Source of the DNA: Spirochaetaceae bacterium
Lineage (GTDB): Bacteria; Spirochaetota; Spirochaetia; SZUA-6; DRHE01
DNA length: 64,000 bases
Reading direction: 5' to 3'
Assembly (NCBI GenBank): GCA_020353535.1
Contig: CP070696.1
Coordinates: 1,513,822 to 1,577,821, forward strand
In this document: piece after piece, positions 26,418-32,867 of the stretch
How positions within the stretch are numbered: position 1 is the stretch's first letter
Layout of the letters: each line of letters starts with the position of its first letter
The notes under the pieces: generated by a model
What the model saw: only the letters and a program-made list of their open reading frames with translations
Databases searched by the model: none
What the model was told of the DNA's origin: nothing
Program-made: the position numbers and the translations under genes

Positions 26418-27674
26418 ATGTACGAGCGAAACGTCTCCCAGATCGAAGAGATCGTAAAAAAACAAAACGAGTGGCGCAGCAGCACCCTAAATCTCATAGC
26501 CAGCGAGAATGTGTTGAGCAATCGGGCTCGTCAGTCCATGGGCTCGGATTTCACCCACCGCTACGCTGAAGGACATCCCGGAGAACGCTACTATCAGGGT
26601 ACGGAGCTCATAGACGAGGTGGAGAGCAGACTCAAAAAACACATGAAGACCCTGTTTCACTGCCGGCAGGTGGATGTGCGACCGATCAGCGGGACCGTGG
26701 CCAATGACGCCGTGTTCAGCCGCTTCATCCGTCCCGGCGATGTGGTGATGGTCAATTCCACTCCGGGGGGCGGACATATCAGTCATCATCGGGCCGGATC
26801 GGTGGGCAAGTATACGACAAACATTGTTAACTTTCCCCTCACGGCGGACGGTTTCCACATAGATGTAGAACGGACCATCGAGCTGATCCGGGCCATTTCA
26901 CCAACGGTGTTGATCTTCGGCAAGAGCCTGTTTCTGTTTCCCGAACCGGTGAGCGAGCTGGCGGAGATCTGCCGGGAGCGAAACATCACTGTTCTCTACG
27001 ACGGCGCCCACGTATTGGGACTGATAGCCGGAGGACGATTTCAAAATCCCTTGAAAGAGGGGGCGCTGCTTATAACCGGCAGCGTGCACAAGACCTTCTT
27101 CGGCTCCCAGAGGGGGATCATCCTTAGCAACGCCGGGGAGAATGAGTGGCGTAAGATCGATAAGGGCGCCTTTCCCGGGTCCTCCTCCAACCACCATCTC
27201 GATACGCTTGTGCCTCTGGCGATAACCGTGTACGAGATGATGGAGTTCGGTCAAAAGTACGCCAAACAGGTCATTGCCAATGCCAAGCACCTGGGCAAAA
27301 AAATGCACGAGCTGGGGATGAAGGTGGCGGGGGCCGAGTTCGACTACACCGAGAGCCATCAGCTGGCCGTGGACGTAACGGAGTTCGGCGGAGGGGACGA
27401 GGTGGCCCGACACCTGAAGGACAACAACATCATACTGAACATGAACCTCCTGCCCTTTGAACCCCTTGAGAATGTAACCAATCCAGCCGGGATCCGTCTG
27501 GGGGTACAGGAAATGACCCGTTTCGGCATGAAGCAAACAGAGATGGAGGTCATCGCTGAGTTGTTTAAAAAATGCCTGATTGACGGAAGGTATGTTGGCG
27601 ATGAGGTAAAGGAGCTCCGCGCTCGATACCAGAGCATACATTACTCCTTCGATCAATCGGTCGTGGAAGTATAG
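26418..27674 (+). CDS. glyA: Serine hydroxymethyltransferase
   Basis: PLP enzyme interconverting serine plus THF with glycine plus 5,10-methylene-THF. At 418 residues it has normal length. The N-terminal block LNLIASENVLSNRAR, HRYAEGHPGERYYQG, the PLP-ring contact YDGAHVLGLIAGG and the Schiff-base lysine in GSVHKTFFGSQRG are present. The sequence looks nearer to archaeal-type SHMT than to E. coli GlyA (for example GSVHKTFFGSQ in place of STHKTLRGPR). It is followed eight bases later by folE2. It links serine/glycine to the methylene-THF pool used by the neighbouring thymidylate synthase and by the acetyl-CoA pathway. Confidence 0.93.
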   Translation: MYERNVSQIEEIVKKQNEWRSSTLNLIASENVLSNRARQSMGSDFTHRYAEGHPGERYYQGTELIDEVESRLKKHMKTLFHCRQVDVRPISGTVANDAVFSRFIRPGDVVMVNSTPGGGHISHHRAGSVGKYTTNIVNFPLTADGFHIDVERTIELIRAISPTVLIFGKSLFLFPEPVSELAEICRERNITVLYDGAHVLGLIAGGRFQNPLKEGALLITGSVHKTFFGSQRGIILSNAGENEWRKIDKGAFPGSSSNHHLDTLVPLAITVYEMMEFGQKYAKQVIANAKHLGKKMHELGMKVAGAEFDYTESHQLAVDVTEFGGGDEVARHLKDNNIILNMNLLPFEPLENVTNPAGIRLGVQEMTRFGMKQTEMEVIAELFKKCLIDGRYVGDEVKELRARYQSIHYSFDQSVVEV

Positions 27675-27681
27675 CCTCAGA

Positions 27682-28458
27682 ATGAAAGATGTCCAGAACG
27701 AGCACGATCCGCGCAGGATCGAGATCCAAAAAGTCGGTGTAAAAAACGTCAAGTATCCGATCGTCGTGCTGGATAAGCATAACCAGACCCAATCTACAGT
27801 GGCCACGATCAACATGTACGCCGACCTTCCCCATGATTTCAAAGGCACCCATATGAGCCGTTTCATCGATGTGGTGAACGAATACTACGTCGATATCTCC
27901 ATGCATAATTTCCTGGATATGCTGGACAAGGTCCGGAATTTCCTGGAGGCCAGCCGCGCGTACGCAGAGGTTATCTTTCCCTACTTCATCGAAAAACGGG
28001 CGCCCGTGTCAGGCGAACGCAGTATGATGGAGTATATCTGCGAATACATGGGGGAGGTCAGCGATCACTACCAACATTTCTACGTGGGCATCCAGGTACC
28101 GATTGCCACGGTTTGTCCCTGCTCCCTGGAGATAAGCGATGCGGGGGCCCACAACCAGCGGGGCATCGTGCGGGTGAAGCTGCTGTTCGATAAGTTCTTC
28201 TGGATCGAGGATGTCATCAGCATCGTTGAGCAATCCGGTTCCAGCGAGGTGTATACGCTCTTGAAGCGGGAAGACGAGAAATATATCACCGAGCAAGCCT
28301 TTAAACGTCCGCGCTTCGTCGAGGATGTGGTGCGCGAAGTTACCGAACAGCTTGAGGCTACCGGCGATTTCCGCTGGTTCAGCGTCGAGGCGGAGAATTT
28401 CGAAAGCATCCACAACCACAGCGCCTACGCCTTTGTAGAGCGAGGTTCGATCGACTAG
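27682..28458 (+). CDS. folE2: GTP cyclohydrolase FolE2 (type IB)
   Basis: A 258-residue GTP cyclohydrolase of the zinc-independent IB family, the first enzyme of pterin/folate synthesis. Diagnostic segments: VGVKNVKYPIVVLD, DLPHDFKGTHMSRFIDVVNE, and the metal/active-site block VPIATVCPCSLEISDAGAHNQRG containing the catalytic Cys. It sits between glyA and the PlsY fusion with very short gaps (8 and 6 bases), suggesting an operon. FolE2 uses Mn2+ or Fe2+ and can replace zinc-dependent FolE. Confidence 0.95.
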   Translation: MKDVQNEHDPRRIEIQKVGVKNVKYPIVVLDKHNQTQSTVATINMYADLPHDFKGTHMSRFIDVVNEYYVDISMHNFLDMLDKVRNFLEASRAYAEVIFPYFIEKRAPVSGERSMMEYICEYMGEVSDHYQHFYVGIQVPIATVCPCSLEISDAGAHNQRGIVRVKLLFDKFFWIEDVISIVEQSGSSEVYTLLKREDEKYITEQAFKRPRFVEDVVREVTEQLEATGDFRWFSVEAENFESIHNHSAYAFVERGSID

Positions 28459-28463
28459 GTAAA

Positions 28464-29657
28464 ATGGATTTCTCAGTAGGTCCTAAGATCATGCTCGCAG
28501 GGGTAACGGGATACCTGCTGGGCAGTATTTCTCCGGCCTACTTTCTGGGAAAAGCGCTAAAAAAGATCGATGTTCGTGATCGGGGTTACCGCAACGCGGG
28601 AGTACGAAACGTCTATCACCTGCTCGGAGTTCTTCCCGCGGTGGTTACGGCAATTATCAACCTGGGCAAGGGGATCGCCGCGGTCCTGATCAGCGAACGG
28701 CTCCTGTACCTACCCGACATCTGGCTGGGTGTAGCGGCCTGGGCCGCGGTGCTGGGTCATATTTTCCCCTTCTACCTGCGCTTTCGGGGCGGTAAGGGCA
28801 TGGCAACGTCAATCGGCGTGTACCTGCTGCTCTGTGCTCTGGCCATGGCCGAGGGGTCCTTCGCCCCCACTCAGCTTGCCGCGGTCTTGGCCGTGGCCGC
28901 CCTGGTTTTCGTCGCCAGCCGGAGCGGAGATCTTACCAGCCTGGTGGCGTTTTTCTTTCTCAGCATCCTCACACCCCTACAGCTCGGATTGATCCCACGG
29001 GCATTGCTGATGCTGAGCCTCAGTGGGTACTGCTTTGCCCTGTCCGTGCGCAACACCGTCGTTCAGCGGGTGTTTATCCTGGATACACAGATAGAGATGA
29101 AGTGGTGGCGGGTCATCGCCCGGCCTTTTGCACTGCTGTTCATTCCCATCGATCTGCTCTTCGGCAGGACCCCCCTGTTGTTCCTCATGGGGGGGATCGG
29201 CATCGTGTTGATCGGCATGGATATCTTTCGGATCCTCAGCCGTCACGAACTGCAGCAGCTGTTCAAGAAGAAGGAGAGCAAGCGCTTTTCTTCGATGACC
29301 AGCTTCATCGTCGCTATCTTCATCATCTTTCTGGTCTTTCCTGGCGTGATTCCCTACCTTGGTCTGGCATACATCACCATCGGCGATATGTTCAGCAAGA
29401 TCATCGGTATCAAGTTCGGCACACACGGGTTGCTGCGGGATCGGACCCTCGAGGGATCCCTGGGATTTCTGGCTGGGAGCTTCATGGCAGGCTGGGTGCT
29501 GTACACGCTGTTGCCGGTACCCAACTATGTAGTAATCGCCGGTCCAATGTTTGCCACCGCAGTTGAGCTGTTCTCCATGGATCTGGACGACAATTTCACG
29601 GTCGGGATCGTAACCAGCGGTTTTCTCTTCTCCCTTCACTATTTCCTGGGAACCTGA
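28464..29657 (+). CDS. plsY: PlsY acyltransferase fused to a CTP-dependent lipid-kinase-like domain
   Basis: A 397-residue integral membrane protein, about twice the length of PlsY. Residues 1-200 carry the PlsY motifs: YLLGSISPAYFLGKAL, the diverged DRGYRNAGVRNVYHLLG (usually GSGNxGATN), and FPFYLRFRGGKGMATSIG, the enzyme that acylates glycerol 3-phosphate from acyl-phosphate. Residues about 275-395 match the DGK1/SEC59 polyprenol/diacylglycerol kinase group: YLGLAYITIGDMFSKIIGIKFG and RTLEGSLGFLAGSF with several membrane segments. The fusion would put two early lipid-phosphate steps in one protein. The second activity is inferred from motif resemblance only. Confidence 0.8.
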   Translation: MDFSVGPKIMLAGVTGYLLGSISPAYFLGKALKKIDVRDRGYRNAGVRNVYHLLGVLPAVVTAIINLGKGIAAVLISERLLYLPDIWLGVAAWAAVLGHIFPFYLRFRGGKGMATSIGVYLLLCALAMAEGSFAPTQLAAVLAVAALVFVASRSGDLTSLVAFFFLSILTPLQLGLIPRALLMLSLSGYCFALSVRNTVVQRVFILDTQIEMKWWRVIARPFALLFIPIDLLFGRTPLLFLMGGIGIVLIGMDIFRILSRHELQQLFKKKESKRFSSMTSFIVAIFIIFLVFPGVIPYLGLAYITIGDMFSKIIGIKFGTHGLLRDRTLEGSLGFLAGSFMAGWVLYTLLPVPNYVVIAGPMFATAVELFSMDLDDNFTVGIVTSGFLFSLHYFLGT

Positions 29658-29672
29658 GGAGGAGCTGAACGC

Positions 29673-29813
29673 CTACATCAACTGAAAGGTCGTGATGCAG
29701 GTGTTGCTGTCGGAGAAGGTAGCACGGTACCGTCTGCAGACAGCGAAAGCTACCACCATCTGCTCTTTGGGAAGCGGCACTTCAACGGTTCTGCCGCTGT
29801 TCTTGAAGGTCAT
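29673..29813 (-). CDS. Small hypothetical protein coupled to the DUF1684 gene
   Basis: A 46-residue frame beginning MTFKNSGRTVEVPLP. Its ATG lies two bases after the stop of the DUF1684 gene, with GGAGCGGTGAAG providing a ribosome site inside the upstream stop region, so coupling is plausible. Composition (PKEQMVVAFAVCRRYRATF) is protein-like but matches nothing I know. It could also be the tail of a once-longer DUF1684 protein after a frameshift. Confidence 0.35.
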   Translation of the reverse strand: MTFKNSGRTVEVPLPKEQMVVAFAVCRRYRATFSDSNTCITTFQLM

Positions 29814-29815
29814 CT

Positions 29816-30442
29816 TCACCGCTCCGGCGGGTACATCTTCTCCCCCGCCGGGATCGGTATGCTCAGATGATTCTCCTCCGGGGGGAGGGGGCAACTGTAG
29901 GTGTAGTTGTATACACAGTAGGGATTGTAGGCCAGATTGAAATCGATGGTGATGCTTTTCTCCTGCTGCTGGTAGAGATCGATATAACGTCCGCCACCGT
30001 AAGTCTCCAGGCCGCTGGTCTGATCCCGGAAGGCCAGAAACAACCTGTTGCTCACCCGACTGTCCCGTTCTTTGAGCAGCAGCAGCCGCTGGCGAGCTCC
30101 CTCAACACCGAACTCAGCCCAGGCATAACGCACATACCGGCGGATCGTTCCGTCACTTGTCGGGACCACCACAGCCTCCTGCCCGCTCACCGGTACCAGC
30201 CGAGCCGTCACCCGGTAGCTCTGATCCGGAGGAAAATAGGACAATCTCCGAAAGCTTGCTCGCTGGTCCACGGGAAATGGTGAATCCGGGGATTGCTCCA
30301 TGAAAAGATCGATCTGCTCCCGCCTTTCGAGAATCGATTGAATGTATTCATTCCGGCCCTCGAAGCGCTTCACCATAACCACGGTTGCAGCAACTGCAAC
30401 CACGATAAGCGGGATAATAAGTGTTTTGATTTTTGCTTTCAT
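29816..30442 (-). CDS. DUF1684 domain protein, membrane-anchored
   Basis: About 208 residues from ATG 30442 with one N-terminal membrane anchor (IIPLIVVAVAATVVMV). The C-terminal half has the DUF1684 pattern: YGGGRYIDLYQQQEKSITIDFN, LAYNPYCVYN and YSCPLPPEENHLSIPIPAGEK. The family has no established biochemical role. It is often found as a secreted or anchored protein. It follows the MATE exporter gene by five bases, so the two are cotranscribed. Upstream in-frame codons inside the MATE gene are not used in my call. Confidence 0.82.
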   Translation of the reverse strand: MKAKIKTLIIPLIVVAVAATVVMVKRFEGRNEYIQSILERREQIDLFMEQSPDSPFPVDQRASFRRLSYFPPDQSYRVTARLVPVSGQEAVVVPTSDGTIRRYVRYAWAEFGVEGARQRLLLLKERDSRVSNRLFLAFRDQTSGLETYGGGRYIDLYQQQEKSITIDFNLAYNPYCVYNYTYSCPLPPEENHLSIPIPAGEKMYPPER

Positions 30443-30447
30443 AGTCT

Positions 30448-31827
30448 TTAGGTTTTTGCCGTTTTGAGTTTGCCCTCCTGCAGCAGCTTCAGCGTGCGGC
30501 TGATCCAAAGGGCGCTCATCCCGGCGGCCAGCAAGTTTCCGGTGATGATGCCCAGCCATACCCCATAGATCCTGAGGTCGAAGATGTAGACGTACAGGAG
30601 CATGGCCGGTACGGCCAGCAGCAGCAGTCTGGAGGTGGTGATGATCAGCGCGGGGAAAGGATAACCGATGGCCTGAAAGAAGGACCGGGAGAGGATACCG
30701 ATTGCGGCAAACACGAAGGTGAACTCGATAATGCGGGTCTGGAGCACGGCGTAACGCACCACCCGGTCGATGTCGCTGAAGAATGGATAGATCCTCGGTG
30801 CCAGCAGAAACATCAAAGCGGCGGTCAGGACTACCAGGCCAGTGGCGGTGAGCAGGCTCTTGCGCCAGATCTCCCGCACCCGTTCGAAGTTCCCCCTGCC
30901 GGCGTTCTGGCCGATCATGGTGATCAGGGCTGCGCCGATGGCGAAGATCGGCATCAGCACCGCCTGGTCCAAACGGCCGCAGAGGGCGAAGGCGGTCAGC
31001 GCCAGAGGATCAATGCTGACCACCACCCGGTTGAAGAAGATGAAACTCAGAGCCATGAGGATCATACCTGCGGATTGGGGCAAACCCACGGCCAGGATCT
31101 TCTTGATCGTCCGCCAGTCCACATTGACGAGCCTCCAGTGAACCTCTACCTGGGTCTTGCGGCGGATAAAAACGCTGAGAATGAAGGCCATGGATAGACC
31201 CTGGGCTACGGTGGTGGCCAGCGCCGCCCCTCTCACCCCCAGCTTCAGAGGGAAGATGAAGATCGGGTCGAGGATGATATTCCCGGCAGTACCGATGATC
31301 ATGGCGATCATTACGTACCTCATCATGCCCTCGCCCTGGAGGATGCCGAAGAAGGTACTGGTAACGAAAAGCAGCACACCGGCGGGTACGATGAAGCGCA
31401 GATACTCCAGCCCGTGGACCAAGTAATCCCCCTCGGCACCGAGCAGACGCAGGATCTGTGTGGCGAATATGTAGGTGGGGATGGCCATAACCACGGCCAC
31501 GATGACGCCGATGGCTAGGCCGCTTTCAGCGGTCTTGTCCAGGACTTCGGTATTTCGTTCCCCAATGGCTCGGGCAACCAGGGAGCTGGTCCCCACAACG
31601 ATGCCCTGGCTGAGGGCGATGGCCAGAAAGAGGAAGGGGAAGATGATCCCTGTTCCGCCGACGTAGGAGGGATCGGCCAGATCGATGCGGCTGACCCAGA
31701 TGGTGTCGGTAATGTTGTATAGCAACTGGAAGAGCATGCCGAAGAAAATCGGAGAGGCCAGTCGCGCCAGGAGCCTGAGCACCGAACCTTCGAACATGTC
31801 CGGCACCGGCTTTTTTGTTTTTACCAA
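30448..31827 (-). CDS. MATE family efflux transporter
   Basis: A 459-residue inner-membrane exporter with about 12 hydrophobic segments in two related halves. MATE features: LARLASPIFFGMLFQLLYNITDTIWVSRI at the start (only part is conserved family-wide), GVRGAALATTVAQGLSMAF and GLPQSAGMILMALSF. The start is taken at TTG 31827 with GGAGG nine bases upstream; ATG 31797 would shorten it by ten residues. Substrates could be drugs, metabolites or lipid-linked compounds. It is divergent from the lipoprotein gene at 31966. Confidence 0.88.
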   Translation of the reverse strand: MVKTKKPVPDMFEGSVLRLLARLASPIFFGMLFQLLYNITDTIWVSRIDLADPSYVGGTGIIFPFLFLAIALSQGIVVGTSSLVARAIGERNTEVLDKTAESGLAIGVIVAVVMAIPTYIFATQILRLLGAEGDYLVHGLEYLRFIVPAGVLLFVTSTFFGILQGEGMMRYVMIAMIIGTAGNIILDPIFIFPLKLGVRGAALATTVAQGLSMAFILSVFIRRKTQVEVHWRLVNVDWRTIKKILAVGLPQSAGMILMALSFIFFNRVVVSIDPLALTAFALCGRLDQAVLMPIFAIGAALITMIGQNAGRGNFERVREIWRKSLLTATGLVVLTAALMFLLAPRIYPFFSDIDRVVRYAVLQTRIIEFTFVFAAIGILSRSFFQAIGYPFPALIITTSRLLLLAVPAMLLYVYIFDLRIYGVWLGIITGNLLAAGMSALWISRTLKLLQEGKLKTAKT

Positions 31828-31875
31828 TTTATGAATCCTCCGCCTAAGCTACCGGATCATACCGGTATAGGAAAT

Positions 31876-31947
31876 AGTTGGCAACAGTTGGCAACAGTAG
31901 CCTGCACCAGGGAGACTCGTGATTCAGGGTGCAGGTTGTGCTATAGT
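31876..31947 (+). promoter_or_regulatory. Repeat-rich divergent promoter region
   Basis: Two tandem copies of AGTTGGCAAC (31876-31895), each with a GTTG/CAAC palindromic core, are followed by CCTGCACC (31901-31908) and its perfect inverted copy GGTGCAGG (31928-31935), then an extended -10 TGCTATAGT (31939-31947). These are plausible operators for the divergent MATE and lipoprotein genes. Confidence 0.38.
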
Positions 31948-31965
31948 TGAGGCAGGAGGTATGGC

Positions 31966-32637
31966 ATGAAATTAAAAAGACCGATGATCGTCACCTTTAT
32001 CCTGCTCTTGCTTACTGTTTTAGCCGCTGTTGTGCTGAGCAGCTGTGTCACGACCGGTGGCGCGGAATGCAGCGAAGAAGGCCAGATCCTCTGGGAGAAG
32101 GACAGCAATCCCGAGCGGGACGCACCGCGCTGGGTTGACAATCGGAAAGCCGCCCTGAGGGAGGCGGGGGTGCGGGCATCAGAAATTCCCAATCGATACG
32201 TAGTCTATATGGGTCGGTCCGAGGACAAAGCCGATGAACGGGCGGCGCGCTTCGATGCGGTGGAGGACATGCTCAAACGCTACGCCGTGTATCTTCAAGG
32301 GGAGTTGGACCGCATCCTCCCCGAAGCCGCGGACAGGGCCGGTGTCCGTCTGCCCCAGTTGAATACCGCCCTGGGCGCCGACATGGCGGTGAGCTACCTG
32401 CCCAGAGAGCCGATCGAGGCCAACGTCATCCGGGCTCACTGGACGGCCACGGGTAAGCTCTGTCCCGACCTCACCCAGACCGTGTACCGTATCTATGTTC
32501 TTGGGGCCTTCGACAAAGACGCCCGCAGGGAGCATGTGCGGGAGGCGGCCATTGAGACTTTCAAGTACGCGATCATCCGCGGTGAGGACAAGGACAAGGT
32601 CCTTGAAGAGGCGCAGCGGTTGATACGGCGGCTGTAA
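31966..32637 (+). CDS. Hypothetical lipoprotein
   Basis: A 223-residue protein with a signal peptide and lipobox LSSC near residue 27, so it should be lipid-anchored in the envelope. The rest is soluble: RYVVYMGRSEDKADERAARFDAVEDMLKRYAVY and a C-terminal VYRIYVLGAFDKDARREHV region recall lipoproteins of the LPP20/LpoB-like type that handle repeated short beta-alpha units, but I cannot assign a family. ATG 31966 has AGGAGGT five bases upstream. It ends exactly where the remnant of a saccharopine-dehydrogenase-like gene begins on the other strand. Confidence 0.7.
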   Translation: MKLKRPMIVTFILLLLTVLAAVVLSSCVTTGGAECSEEGQILWEKDSNPERDAPRWVDNRKAALREAGVRASEIPNRYVVYMGRSEDKADERAARFDAVEDMLKRYAVYLQGELDRILPEAADRAGVRLPQLNTALGADMAVSYLPREPIEANVIRAHWTATGKLCPDLTQTVYRIYVLGAFDKDARREHVREAAIETFKYAIIRGEDKDKVLEEAQRLIRRL

Positions 32638-32737
32638 ACTGGAGGTGCTCGAACCACTGGCCGCTTGCATCGATTCGCCGGGCCAGCACGGCGATGGCCT
32701 CGCCCACCGCTCCTGAACCGACAAGCAGTACCTTCAT
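32638..32737 (-). pseudogene. N-terminal stump of a saccharopine dehydrogenase-like gene
   Basis: On the minus strand a good GAGGAGAG site leads to ATG 32737 and about 33 residues starting MKVLLVGSGAVGEAIAVLA, the Rossmann start of saccharopine dehydrogenase-family proteins (nucleotide motif GSGAVG). Beyond about 32638 the frame runs into the antisense of the lipoprotein gene and loses all family resemblance. About 350 residues of enzyme are missing. This looks like a truncation by deletion or rearrangement at the lipoprotein 3' end. Confidence 0.55.
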
Positions 32738-32867
32738 CTCTCCTCGATGTGTCAAGCGTACGGATATTGGCAGGGTCGCTGCTTTGATCCATACCTTGCC
32801 GGACTATGTAAAATACCGGATAGTAATCCCAGCAATTCCCACCCGGCACGCAGCCGGGCAGGAGAAC

